Shown: positions 23,585-31,310, counted from the first letter of the stretch. The stretch is 36,062 nucleotides of DNA from Levilactobacillus wangkuiensis (GCF_016861605.1 NZ_BOLM01000025.1:1-36062), one strand, 5' to 3'. Notes: generated from the sequence alone by a model not told the origin. Program-made: numbers and translations.

Positions 23585-24337
23585 ATGAATTTACAAGACC
23601 TTTCCCTCACCGAAATTGAACAGGGATGGCACCAAACCACCACGGCTTACGTCTGCAACTACTGTCAGGCCAGCTTTGCCACCGACCAAGTCTTCCCGGT
23701 CGCGGACAAATTCTATCAGGCAGCCCAAATGATTCAACAGCACGTCGCCCAGGAGCACCCGGATGCCGTCCACCTGTTGATCAACGATGCTAGTAAGTAC
23801 AACACCCTAACCGCCAAGCAACGCGACCTTCTCGCTGCCTTTAGTACCGGGCAAAAAGACGCCGAGATTGCCACCGCAACTGGCGTGGCCGCTGCGACCA
23901 TTCGCCACCAGAAGTTTACCTTCCGGGAAAAGGCCAAGCAGGCCAAGCTGTACCTCGCCATCTACGACCAGGTCTTCAACCAACCGGCCGTGGCCGACAG
24001 TCTGGTCCGCTTCCCCAACCAAGCCGGCACGGAGGACGACCGCTTTGCCATGACGACCACCGAATACCAACAGCTCGTCGCCAAATTCTTCCAGTCGACC
24101 GACCCGCTTCAGCTGAAACGGTGGCCTAAGCACCAAAAGGCAATCTTGGCCGTGCTCAAACGCATTACTAGCACGATTTCGCCAGACCAACACTTCACCG
24201 AGGTAGGCTTCAACGACCTGCTTCGCCCAATTTATCCGGATTACCCGCTAATTCGCCGTTACCTGGTCGACTACGACTTTTTCGAACGCACCACCGACGG
24301 CAGCGACTACTGGCGGAATCCCAGTTACAAGGAGTAG
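23585..24337 (+). CDS. DUF2087-domain transcriptional regulator with zinc finger and LuxR-type HTH
   Basis: The 250-residue protein has three visible parts. A likely zinc-binding finger has Cys24 and Cys27 (VCNYCQASF) with His53 and His58. A LuxR/sigma-like helix-turn-helix spans about residues 76-120 (LTAKQRDLLAAFSTGQKDAE...ATIRHQK). A C-terminal DUF2087 domain spans about 178-245 (KRWPKHQKAILAVL...RRYLVDYDFFER). It is presumably a DNA-binding regulator. TTGGAGG precedes the ATG. The next two genes follow at 3 and 10 bases, so it heads a three-gene operon. Confidence 0.83.
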   Translation: MNLQDLSLTEIEQGWHQTTTAYVCNYCQASFATDQVFPVADKFYQAAQMIQQHVAQEHPDAVHLLINDASKYNTLTAKQRDLLAAFSTGQKDAEIATATGVAAATIRHQKFTFREKAKQAKLYLAIYDQVFNQPAVADSLVRFPNQAGTEDDRFAMTTTEYQQLVAKFFQSTDPLQLKRWPKHQKAILAVLKRITSTISPDQHFTEVGFNDLLRPIYPDYPLIRRYLVDYDFFERTTDGSDYWRNPSYKE

Positions 24338-24340
24338 CTC

Positions 24341-24670
24341 ATGAACAAAAAAGACTTGATTCAACAGTACAAAGCCACGCCCACCTTCTACGGCGTGATT
24401 CAAATCAAAAATGATCAGACCGGCCAAACCTTTATCGACGTTGCCCCCAACCTCCACAACCGGTGGGGCTACTACCAAACGAACCTGAACGGCAACTTTT
24501 ACCACGACACGCCGCTCCAAGAGGACTGGAATGCGCTAGGCGCCGACCAATTCAGTTACAGTGTGCTCTGGAAGAAGGACGCCACCGACGTCGACCACCT
24601 TCGCCAAAAACTACGTGACCTCAAAGCCGAGTGGCTCGACAAGCTGCACCCGGCCTATAACCAGCATTAA
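24341..24670 (+). CDS. GIY-YIG-fold protein, probably without standard catalytic residues
   Basis: This 109-residue protein resembles small GIY-YIG-family proteins of Firmicutes: the paired strands read FYGVIQIKN and QTFIDVAPN, where canonical enzymes have GIY and YIG, and NRWGYYQ follows. The replacement of the second glycine and tyrosine suggests a weak or lost nuclease function. It starts three bases after the regulator stop and is translationally linked to it. I am sure of the gene, less sure of the fold. Confidence 0.68.
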   Translation: MNKKDLIQQYKATPTFYGVIQIKNDQTGQTFIDVAPNLHNRWGYYQTNLNGNFYHDTPLQEDWNALGADQFSYSVLWKKDATDVDHLRQKLRDLKAEWLDKLHPAYNQH

Positions 24671-24680
24671 AGGAGTTCCT

Positions 24681-25349
24681 ATGAAACCATTAAACACCAC
24701 AACCACCCCCATCGATCCGGCCACCTGGTCGCGACGGGAATACTTTTACTATTTCACCAAAATGATGCCGACCGGCTTTACCGTGAGCGCCGACCTTGAC
24801 GTAACGGCCACCAAGGATTGGCTCGCCGCTCGCGATTTGAAATTCAATCCGGCGTACCTCTACCTGGTCTCCCGGGTGATCACCGAGATGCCAGAGTTCC
24901 GGGTGAGTCGGACCGACGACGGCCAACTGGTGCACTACGAGGTGCTCCACCCGAGTTATTCCGTCATGCACACCGACCACACCATCTCGAGCCTCTGGAC
25001 CGCCTACGACGCCAGCTTTAACCAATTTTACCAAAACTACCTGGGGGACCAATCCCAGTACGGCGACCTGCACACGCCAATGGCCAAGGCGCCCCAGAGT
25101 GCCAACACCTACATGATTGGCAGCATCCCCTGGACGCACTTCACCAGCTACACGCCGCTGCCCTTTACGCCATTGAACACGTTCTTCCCGGTCATTCAGG
25201 CTGGCAAGTTCATCAACGAAAGTGACCACTGGCAAATGCCCCTCTCTGTGACCATCCACCACGCGGTCGCGGACGGCTACCACGTGAGTCAGTTCTTCAC
25301 AAAACTACAAAACGCATTCGACCACCCAGAAACCTGGTTGGTCGACTAA
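24681..25349 (+). CDS. Chloramphenicol-acetyltransferase-like (CatA family) O-acetyltransferase
   Basis: This 222-residue protein has the CAT signature HHAVADG near residues 193-199 with the catalytic His, and a typical N-terminal WSRREYFYYF block. Length matches trimeric type A CATs. It may acetylate chloramphenicol or another hydroxyl compound; chromosomal homologues in lactobacilli often have unknown substrates. AAAGGAG precedes the ATG. It is the third gene of the DUF2087 operon, so the zinc-finger regulator may govern it. Confidence 0.83.
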   Translation: MKPLNTTTTPIDPATWSRREYFYYFTKMMPTGFTVSADLDVTATKDWLAARDLKFNPAYLYLVSRVITEMPEFRVSRTDDGQLVHYEVLHPSYSVMHTDHTISSLWTAYDASFNQFYQNYLGDQSQYGDLHTPMAKAPQSANTYMIGSIPWTHFTSYTPLPFTPLNTFFPVIQAGKFINESDHWQMPLSVTIHHAVADGYHVSQFFTKLQNAFDHPETWLVD

Positions 25350-25354
25350 CGAAA

Positions 25355-25391
25355 GAGCGCCCCACGAGATTTTTCTCGTGAGGCGCTTTAT
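25355..25391. terminator. Terminator between convergent operons
   Basis: AGCGCC...CACGAG pairs with CTCGTG-A-GGCGCT (25356-25387), followed by TTATTTAT. It closes the acetyltransferase operon and may also serve the minus-strand antitoxin operon. Confidence 0.82.
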
Positions 25392-25398
25392 TTATCCG

Positions 25399-25662
25399 CT
25401 AGTGTTCGGCTAAAGCCTGTTGATAGTTCTGGTCGTACCGAAGCCAAAACGCAGCGGGCACATCAATGACTGACGTCAATGCGTTGGCAAATTCTGGTGT
25501 GATGCGGACTTTACCGGCCAACACCTGCTGGACATAATCGACGGATACCGCCGTCTTTTCGGCCAAGGCCGCTGGCGTGATTTGTAATAGGTCGATGGAT
25601 TCTTGTAAGGTTTCCCCGGGGGCTATTGGCACGGGGACTTGGTAGGTTTCTCGGTTAGTCAT
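25399..25662 (-). CDS. HigA-like antitoxin, second tandem copy
   Basis: This 87-residue protein has an XRE-type helix-turn-helix (LQITPAALAEKTAVSVDYVQQVLAGKVRIT) and the HigA-type tail FANALTSVIDVPAAFWLRYDQNYQ. It is clearly paralogous to the preceding gene (shared PxAPGxxLQE, LAxxT, FWLRYD and YQ). Its start overlaps the end of that gene by eight bases. It may be a back-up antitoxin or an autoregulator. Confidence 0.82.
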   Translation of the reverse strand: MTNRETYQVPVPIAPGETLQESIDLLQITPAALAEKTAVSVDYVQQVLAGKVRITPEFANALTSVIDVPAAFWLRYDQNYQQALAEH

Positions 25663-25942
25663 CGTCTGGCACCCTTTCCTTCAGCGCTAGTTTCCGCTGG
25701 TAAATGTCATCGTACCGCAGCCAAAACGCGGCCGACACCTGCGTAATCGGTGATAAATTCTGCGCAAACGCCGGGGTAAGTCGAGTCGTCCCAGCCAGAA
25801 CAGCTGTCACGTACGAAAACGAGGTGTCCGTTTGCTGGGCTAACTGCGCTGGGGAGATGCCCAGCAGATTAATGGCCTCTTGTAAGGAGCTACCTGGCGC
25901 TACCGGCTCGGTGGATTCGTGTTGGTATAATTTATTTATCAT
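25655..25942 (-). CDS. HigA-like antitoxin, first tandem copy
   Basis: This 95-residue XRE-type protein has a helix-turn-helix (LLGISPAQLAQQTDTSFSYVTAVLAGTTRLT) and the same FWLRYDDIYQ tail as its paralogue. Its start overlaps the upstream toxin-like gene by 11 bases. In HigBA modules the toxin gene comes first and the antitoxin follows, as here. Its base composition is nearer the chromosome than that of the toxin gene. Confidence 0.84.
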   Translation of the reverse strand: MINKLYQHESTEPVAPGSSLQEAINLLGISPAQLAQQTDTSFSYVTAVLAGTTRLTPAFAQNLSPITQVSAAFWLRYDDIYQRKLALKERVPDDD

Positions 25943-26261
25943 GATAATCGCTCACTTTCATTATAATAACCTGTGTGATTTGTTCTTTATTAGTCGTAAC
26001 TTCTTGAAAATCATTCATACCCTCAAAAATCAATCTTACATTTTCAGTTACAGAAACAGCAAAATATCCACGAAGGTTACCTGTTAGCAAATGTAGCCTG
26101 GACGGTGGAAAGTGGGAAATTTCATCTAATGTATCTGCAACTGTTAATTCTTCAACTCTTCTTTGAATCCCAGTTGCTATCTTCAAACCAAATTTTCTTA
26201 CCAATCTTACTTGTGTCGAAAAAGTCTTCTCAATTTTCTGACTTTCGTAATTAATTTCCAT
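25932..26261 (-). CDS. RelE/HigB-family toxin
   Basis: This 109-residue protein carries the family's core SRLHLLTGNLRGYFAVSVTENVRLIFEG, with the basic residues expected in ribosome-dependent mRNA interferases of the HigB/RelE group. GAGG lies nine bases ahead of the ATG. The gene is AT-rich compared with the two antitoxins that follow and overlap. That is consistent with separate origins. It is first in the operon and has its own promoter. Confidence 0.82.
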   Translation of the reverse strand: MEINYESQKIEKTFSTQVRLVRKFGLKIATGIQRRVEELTVADTLDEISHFPPSRLHLLTGNLRGYFAVSVTENVRLIFEGMNDFQEVTTNKEQITQVIIMKVSDYHDK

Positions 26262-26275
26262 TTAGTTACCTCGCA

Positions 26276-26305
26276 ATTCTACTTTGAGCTTTTTAGCCCT
26301 TACAA
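26276..26305 (-). promoter_or_regulatory. Promoter of the toxin-antitoxin operon
   Basis: On the minus strand TTGTAA (26300-26305) and TAGAAT (26276-26281) are 18 bases apart, just before the toxin start. Confidence 0.6.
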
Positions 26306-26536
26306 GATAACTCCGTAAAAAAACTGCGAAAATTTTATTTTCATTAACTTTATTTATCATACATGGCCCACTAGCGAAAAGATAGCAAACGCCCCAACAA
26401 CCAAATCACCCCAACACTAGTTTAATAGTAAAATAAAAATGCCATCCTATTGTTTAAGGATGACGTTCAGTAATTAGTCAGTTTTAAAGACTATCAATCT
26501 GATTAATCCACTACAGAAACAGAATGGCGTTTAATC

Positions 26537-26751
26537 GGGTTAAACCAGTGTCAGCCGCAGGGCTGGTGAAAATGGGCTCAGCCGTGGGAGTTGCCTTAGC
26601 GGGTTCCCCGCTTAGGCAACTGCTATCTTTGAGACGTGAACTTCGGCTCAAAGTAAGTCTGGAGACCGCCCTTCGGCTCCAGACGTGCGCCCACAGCGCC
26701 ACGGCCCATTTTCACCAGCCCGGAGGCGCTGACAACGACTATGTTTAACCC
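26537..26751 (+). repeat. Structured intergenic element E8 (long-arm subtype)
   Basis: This is a 215-bp near-palindromic unit. GGGTTAAAC (26537-26545) pairs with GTTTAACCC (26743-26751). TGTCAGC pairs with GCTGACA. The loop GCA faces GGA. A perfect 17-base stem GGCTGGTGAAAATGGGC (26561-26577) pairs with 26704-26720. Three hairpins follow. AGTTGCCTTAGCGGG pairs with 26607-26621 with one T.T mismatch. CTTTGAG pairs with CTCAAAG. The third is GTCTGGAG-A-CC...GG-CTCCAGAC. The element lies five bases beyond the carboxypeptidase stop, antisense to that gene. Confidence 0.93.
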
Positions 26752-26756
26752 CAAGA

Positions 26757-27929
26757 TTAAGCGTTCATGCTGCTGTAGCTGTAGGCTTGCTTCATCAGGG
26801 ATTGTGTTTCCGTGAACTCGTTAATGTCATGCAGCACCACGGTAATCACCCGGTGCTTGCCGGCCTGTTGACCGGTCCCCACGAAGCAGTACCCAGCCAA
26901 TGGTGTGTACCCGGTCTTCAACCCATCAACGTTCAATGAAGCCTTGTAGTATTTCCGACCAGACAGCATGTTGTTATAGTTGTAGCAAAGTTGGCCGTCA
27001 ACGGTCTTCGAGCCAACCGCACCATCGGTCAAAATTTGGGGATAGTCTTGGATCAGGTGCCGCGCAATCAGCGCCACATCCTTAGCGGAAACCATGTTGG
27101 CATTGGCTGTCCCGTAGGCGTAACCAAAGGCCTTCAAGTCACTGTTTTCCAAACCAGAAGCCGAGACGAAGCTGGCCTTACCCAGGTTCCAGCTTTTGGC
27201 TTGTGCGTTCATTTGTTGAATGAATTTGGCATTGCTGCCGGCCACCCATTCGCCCAAAGCGATTGCCGCGTTGTTGGAAGAATCCAGCAAGGCCGCGTCA
27301 TACAGCTCTCTGACGGTGTAGGTGTGCCCCGTTTGGAACAGGAAGCCCCCGCAGGAAGAACTCTTGCTCATGGCAATCAAGCCCTTACTGCTGGTGTCGA
27401 CGACCTGATTCCACGTAGACGCGTTGCCATCAACTTTTTGTAGCACCAGGTACAGCGTCATCAATTTAGAAACGGACGCGATGGGCCGCGCCGTGTTGGC
27501 ACTCTTGGACCAGACGGCCTTCCCCGTCGTGTAGTCCATGGCAATGGCGTTCTTGGCGTACTTCAGACCAAATGGCGCCTTCCCCTTAGTCAGGTAGCCA
27601 TGCCAAATCCAGCCCTTCACGGAGCTAGACTTATTGGCCACATAATAGTAGATACCCTTAGAATTACCGTGCTTCAAGGTCGCCTTCTGCGTGGCATACC
27701 AAGTCGTATTAGGGTAACTCTTCAGCGAAGCAATCTTGCGATTATGCGCCTGATTATAAATGGCCCCCGCCGTGCTCTTCTTGTGGTAGGCTGTCTTGGT
27801 CATGGTCGCCGTCGACACCGTAGAATAAACGGCCGCATCGGCAGTCACTTGCAAGCTCAACCCGGCACCCAGCGTCAGCACAAACACAAACGCCAGCACC
27901 AGCCACTTGGCTTTTCCTGATTTCATCAT
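26757..27929 (-). CDS. Serine-type D-Ala-D-Ala carboxypeptidase with N-terminal SH3-like domain
   Basis: This 390-residue secreted DacA-type penicillin-binding protein has a signal peptide to about residue 33. An SH3/GW-like cell-wall-binding region (TTWYATQKATLKHGNSKG...GWIWHGYL) runs to about 115, followed by the peptidase S11 domain. Motifs are SVSK (S-x-x-K), SSNN (S-x-N) and GLKTGYT. It trims the terminal D-Ala of peptidoglycan stems. The usual C-terminal beta domain and membrane anchor are absent. An in-frame ATG at 28052 is far upstream; GGAGAGG supports ATG 27929. It is paralogous to the gene at 28564-29736. Confidence 0.88.
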   Translation of the reverse strand: MMKSGKAKWLVLAFVFVLTLGAGLSLQVTADAAVYSTVSTATMTKTAYHKKSTAGAIYNQAHNRKIASLKSYPNTTWYATQKATLKHGNSKGIYYYVANKSSSVKGWIWHGYLTKGKAPFGLKYAKNAIAMDYTTGKAVWSKSANTARPIASVSKLMTLYLVLQKVDGNASTWNQVVDTSSKGLIAMSKSSSCGGFLFQTGHTYTVRELYDAALLDSSNNAAIALGEWVAGSNAKFIQQMNAQAKSWNLGKASFVSASGLENSDLKAFGYAYGTANANMVSAKDVALIARHLIQDYPQILTDGAVGSKTVDGQLCYNYNNMLSGRKYYKASLNVDGLKTGYTPLAGYCFVGTGQQAGKHRVITVVLHDINEFTETQSLMKQAYSYSSMNA

Positions 27930-28123
27930 ATGTAGTCCTCTCCTCATTAAAATCATTATATGATTCACCCTAACACGATAAACGCCGTTCCCACAAGGAT
28001 TACAAGACATCTGTAACTTACTTGTTGGGGACGTAACTTTACCGTAATCCATAAGGTGTGGGCTAAATAACTAGGATGGTTAACGATTGCGGACTCATCC
28101 AGCAGACACAGTTCAAGCCACGA

Positions 28124-28161
28124 AAAAGGTCCTACCAAGGAAACTCTCGGTAGGACCTTTT
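28124..28161. terminator. Strong bidirectional terminator between the two carboxypeptidase genes
   Basis: AAAAGGTCCTACC (28124-28136) pairs over 13 bases with GGTAGGACCTTTT (28149-28161). It would end transcripts of the second carboxypeptidase after reading through E9. The rest of the gap, about 27930-28123 and 28162-28259, shows no gene. Confidence 0.88.
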
Positions 28162-28259
28162 CAAAACAATTTTATGGCTATTACATGAATCTGACCAACT
28201 ACCACAACACAAATCAGCAGCAGTCAGCCACATCCACGATGCAGAACAACCAATCCTGC

Positions 28260-28553
28260 GGGCTAAACCAGTGTCAGCCGCAGGGCTGGGAAAACTGGGC
28301 CGGTCGTGGGAGTGACCAGAGGCGAGCCAAGGTGTCCGGCTGTGTCGATGGTCTTAGCTGAGGTTTCTCACTCAGCTTAGAGCATGGGACAACCTTTGAG
28401 ACCGCACTCCAGGCTCAAAGTTGAGGTGGAAGCCCGCTTCTCAGGCTGGAACCGGCCCCACAGCAGGGCGCCTTGAGCGCGCCGTCGGGAACGGACACGA
28501 CCAGGCCCGGTTTTCACCAGCCCGGAGGCGCTGACAACGACTATGTTTAACCC
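28260..28553 (+). repeat. Structured intergenic element E9 (long composite subtype)
   Basis: This 294-bp copy has the terminal arms of the E8 type (GGGCTAAAC with GTTTAACCC, GCCGCAGG with CCCGGAGGC, GGCTGGGGAAAA with TTTTCACCAGCC). Inside these is the linker AGTGACCAGAGGCG, then a complete core with GCTGTG/CACAGC closing helix and GTGTCGATGG. Hairpin one pairs CTTAGCTGAG with CTCAGCTTAG (T.T mismatch). Hairpin two is CTTTGAG-A-CC-GCACTCCA-GG-CTCAAAG. Hairpin three has CCGCTTCTCAGG. It is ten bases beyond the second carboxypeptidase stop. Confidence 0.9.
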
Positions 28554-28563
28554 GAAACCAAGA

Positions 28564-29736
28564 TTAGTTGCTCATGCTGCTGAGGCGGTAGGCGTGGTCC
28601 ATCAAGGACTTCGTCTCCGTGAACTCGTTCTCATCATGCAGCACAACGGTAATCACGCGCTGCTTGCCGCTCTTCTGACCGGTACCCACGAAGCAGTACC
28701 CAGCCAGCGGCGTGTACCCAGTCTTCAATCCATCAACCTTCAGTGAGGCACGGTAGTACTTCCGCCCCTTCAACAGGTTGTTGTAGTTGTGGCAGACCTG
28801 ACCGTTGACCTTCATCGAGCCAATTTTACCATCCTTTAAGATACGGGGGTAGCTGGTGATCAGGTGCCGGGCGATGATGGCAACGTCCTTGGCAGAAACC
28901 TTGTTGGCGTTAGCCTTACCGTAGCCGTAACCGTACCGGCGCAGGTCGCTGTTTTCCAAGCCGGAAGCTGAAACAAAGTGGGCCTTGCCCAATTTCCAGG
29001 ACTTCGCTTGGGCGTTCATCTTCTTGATAAATTTGCCGTTACTGCCGCTGACCCATTTGCCCAGCGCGATAGCGGAGTTGTTGGACGAATCCAGGAAGGC
29101 CGCGTAGTACAGTTGCTTGACGGTGTAGCTGTGATTTAATTTGAAATGGAAGCCGCCACAGTCGGCACTCCGGCTCATGGAAACCAAGCCACGACTGGTA
29201 ATCTTGACCTTGTGATTCCAGTTGCTGGTCTTGCCATCAACCTTCTTCAGGGCCAGATATAACGTCATTAATTTAGAAACGGACGCAATGGGCCGCGCGG
29301 TGTTGGCGTTCTTGGACCAAACGACCTTCCCCGTCTTGGCGTTCATGGCAACCGCGGCCCTAGCCTTGGTCAGGACGAATGGCGCCTTGCCCTTCTTCAA
29401 GTAGCCGTGCCAAACCCAGCCCTTCACACTATTCTTGCTGTTCTTGACGTAGAGATAAATGCCGGTCGACTTGCCATGCTTCAGCGTCGCCTGCTTCGTG
29501 GCATACCACGTGGTGTGTGGATGCGTCGTTAGGTTGCTGACCTTACGGGTGTGTGTCTTGTTATAAATGGCCCCTTTGGCATGCTTCTTGTGGTAGGCCG
29601 TCTTCTTAATGGTTTTCGTGCTAACCGTTTTGTACGCTGAAGCAGCGTTGGCAGGCACGACAGCGCTGACAGTCCCGCCGACCGTTAAGGCCACGGCAAA
29701 CGCCATCAGGCCGCGTTTCATATGGACATTTCTCAT
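28564..29736 (-). CDS. Serine-type D-Ala-D-Ala carboxypeptidase, lysine-rich paralogue
   Basis: This 390-residue protein is colinear with the one at 26757-27929: signal peptide (cleavage near ANAAS, residue 33), SH3/GW-like region ending in GWVWHGYLKKG, and S11 domain with Ser152-x-x-Lys155, SSNNS and GLKTGYT. It is conspicuously richer in lysine and more basic, especially on the SH3-like part and loops, than its neighbour. It probably binds teichoic-acid-rich or otherwise acidic wall more tightly. AGGAAGGA is eight bases before the ATG. E9 follows the stop codon. Confidence 0.88.
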   Translation of the reverse strand: MRNVHMKRGLMAFAVALTVGGTVSAVVPANAASAYKTVSTKTIKKTAYHKKHAKGAIYNKTHTRKVSNLTTHPHTTWYATKQATLKHGKSTGIYLYVKNSKNSVKGWVWHGYLKKGKAPFVLTKARAAVAMNAKTGKVVWSKNANTARPIASVSKLMTLYLALKKVDGKTSNWNHKVKITSRGLVSMSRSADCGGFHFKLNHSYTVKQLYYAAFLDSSNNSAIALGKWVSGSNGKFIKKMNAQAKSWKLGKAHFVSASGLENSDLRRYGYGYGKANANKVSAKDVAIIARHLITSYPRILKDGKIGSMKVNGQVCHNYNNLLKGRKYYRASLKVDGLKTGYTPLAGYCFVGTGQKSGKQRVITVVLHDENEFTETKSLMDHAYRLSSMSN

Positions 29737-29919
29737 GAGTTAAATCCTTCCTATCGTATAATAATTAAGATAACCAACTATTAGAATAGCACTCTTGCCT
29801 CGCAACGGATAGCCCGATTAACCGCTTTAGACGTGAAATATCCCGGTCGTAACGAAACTGTAAAAAACGTTTCCATCCTGAATAAATCAACGACTAGGCA
29901 CGATTATTTTGGGCAATGG

Positions 29920-29948
29920 TTGCATTTACCCGGCAAATTAGTTACGCT
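29920..29948 (+). promoter_or_regulatory. Putative promoter of the thiamine operon
   Basis: TTGCAT (29920-29925) and TACGCT (29943-29948) are 17 bases apart. The -10 box is poor, but the site is correctly placed just ahead of the TPP riboswitch. Confidence 0.5.
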
Positions 29949-29960
29949 AGAGTCAATCAC

Positions 29961-30036
29961 ATACGACTGGGGTGCCTCACGGCTGAGATCAAACCCATTG
30001 AACCTGCTCTGGTTAATACCAGCGAAGGGATGCGTA
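29961..30036 (+). ncRNA. TPP (thi-box) riboswitch
   Basis: The thiamine pyrophosphate aptamer is recognisable: ACTGGGGTGCC, GGCTGAGA, ACCC, TTGAACCTG, CTGG-TTAATA-CCAGCG, AAGGGATG. These elements are the conserved P2-P5 core of the class. Binding of TPP should favour the terminator that follows and shut off ykoE and the genes behind it. Confidence 0.95.
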
Positions 30037-30055
30037 CTTTTATGCTGTCAATGAA

Positions 30056-30089
30056 CCCCACTAAGCGATTTCTTAGTGGGGATTTTTTT
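30056..30089 (+). terminator. Riboswitch-controlled terminator
   Basis: CCCCACTAAG (30056-30065) pairs with CTTAGTGGGG (30072-30081), followed by A and a run of seven T. It lies between the TPP aptamer and the ykoE ribosome site, the expected expression platform. Confidence 0.93.
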
Positions 30090-30133
30090 CACAATGAACG
30101 CCCCTGTCAAACAATTCTAGGAGGTATCTGGTT

Positions 30134-30694
30134 ATGAAAGCTTGGCACATTAGAGATATTATTTTAGTCACAATTTTAGCAATTTTTATGGGCGTTATTT
30201 TCTGGGTCATCAACCCCGTCTACACATTACTGGCAGCGGCCCTCGCCCCATTTGGACTCCAACCCCTGGCTAACGAAATTTTGCTGGGCGTCTGGGTCAT
30301 GGCGGGTCCCCTGGCCGGCTTTATCATCCGGATTCCGGGGGCGGCCACGCTGGGCGAATTTCTCGGCGCCGTCGTAGAAATGTTCCTGGGCGGTATCTGG
30401 GGCGCTAGCACGTTGATTTCCGGCGCTGTCCAAGGACTGGGCGCTGAAATTGGCTTCGCCGCCATGCGCTACAAGAAATACAATTGGGTCACGCTGGTTC
30501 TGACCGCGTTGACCACCACAATTGTCACCTTCGCCTGGGACCTGGTCCGCAGCGGATACTCCGCTTACCACTTTGGCTTCCTGATTCTCCTGTTCGCGGT
30601 CCGTTTCTGCTCGGTCTTCCTCTTCGGCGGTGTCTTAACCAAGCTGATCACCAACCTGCTGGCCCGCGCGCACGTCTTACCCAACGTCAAATAA
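30134..30694 (+). CDS. ykoE: ECF-type thiamine/HMP transporter S component YkoE
   Basis: This 186-residue integral membrane protein has about five or six helices, matching YkoE, the substrate-binding subunit of the energy-coupling-factor transporter for hydroxymethylpyrimidine or thiamine. The TPP riboswitch directly upstream supports the assignment. AGGAGGT is correctly placed before the ATG. Its partner genes ykoD and ykoC are downstream, but a 649-base gap holding two structured elements separates ykoE from ykoD. Confidence 0.9.
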   Translation: MKAWHIRDIILVTILAIFMGVIFWVINPVYTLLAAALAPFGLQPLANEILLGVWVMAGPLAGFIIRIPGAATLGEFLGAVVEMFLGGIWGASTLISGAVQGLGAEIGFAAMRYKKYNWVTLVLTALTTTIVTFAWDLVRSGYSAYHFGFLILLFAVRFCSVFLFGGVLTKLITNLLARAHVLPNVK

Positions 30695-30695
30695 C

Positions 30696-30907
30696 GGTTG
30701 ATTTTCCCATGCGCCTTACCGGGAAAACAAAATTGGCCGGAACGCTGGGGGCAGGACGGCTTAAGCCTGAGAAGCGGTCTTAAGCCTCGCTTTGAACCGC
30801 AAAGAACGCGTTTCAAAGTCGCCATTTGGTCATCAGCCAAGCTGATAACCAAATCCCCCGGCTGAGCCAAATTGTCTTTTCCCTCACGGCTGACATAGAT
30901 TTCAACC
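30696..30907 (-). repeat. Structured intergenic element E10 (long-arm subtype)
   Basis: On the minus strand the ends GGTTGA/TCAACC pair, followed by GCC-GTGA-GG facing CC-GGTAA-GGC. A long stem follows: GGGAAAA...TTTGGC with GCCAA...TTTTCCC. Hairpins are GATTTGGTTATCAGC with GCTGATGACCAAAT, CTTTGAA-A with TTCAAAG, and GGCTTAAG-A-CC-GCTTCTCA-GG-CTTAAGCC. It starts two bases after the ykoE stop and is antisense to the operon. Confidence 0.87.
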
Positions 30908-31093
30908 AATATCAGCCGCTTAACATCGTTCTAACCTTACTACCTAATCAATCTCTGACCGCACCAAGGGTCAAAGATTACCCAACCGAACACAGCCTTA
31001 ACAGCTTCAACACCAAATTAATCACAACTAACTCACGACCACCCACTACACAAGGTGCAGGTGGCCCTGAATCCCGTAATCACCAACGTCGCT
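30908..31093. other. G-poor spacer between E10 and E11
   Basis: No gene, promoter or stable hairpin is evident. The stretch is rich in C and A on the plus strand, unlike both neighbouring elements. Confidence 0.5.
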
Positions 31094-31310
31094 GGTTACC
31101 GCCGTGTCAGCCGTGAGGTCGGTGAAAATGGACTCAGCCGTGGGATTTTTCGAGTGATCTTCTCGGAAAATGGTGACTTTGAAACGCGGTTCTCAGCGGT
31201 TCTCAGCGGTTCAAAGCAAGCCTAAAGACCGCTTCTCAGGCTTTAGTCGTCCTCCCCACAGCGTCACGGTCCATTTTCACCGACCGGTAAGGCGACTCCC
31301 ACGCGTAACG
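31094..31310 (+). repeat. Structured intergenic element E11 (long-arm subtype)
   Basis: GGTTAC pairs with GTAAC at the ends. GCC-GTGA-GG faces CC-GGTAA-GGC, exactly as in E10. The 17-base stem GGTCGGTGAAAATGGAC (31117-31133) pairs with 31269-31285. Hairpin two (CTTTGAA/TTCAAAG) has an enlarged loop with TCTCAGCGGT repeated in tandem. Hairpin three is CCTAAAG-A-CC-GCTTCTCA-GG-CTTTAG. It lies 33 bases before ykoD. Confidence 0.88.

Noticed and set aside
30826-31116. 96-residue frame between ykoE and ykoD
   Set aside because: It crosses the ends of E10 and E11 and a low-complexity spacer, with no ribosome site or recognisable protein.
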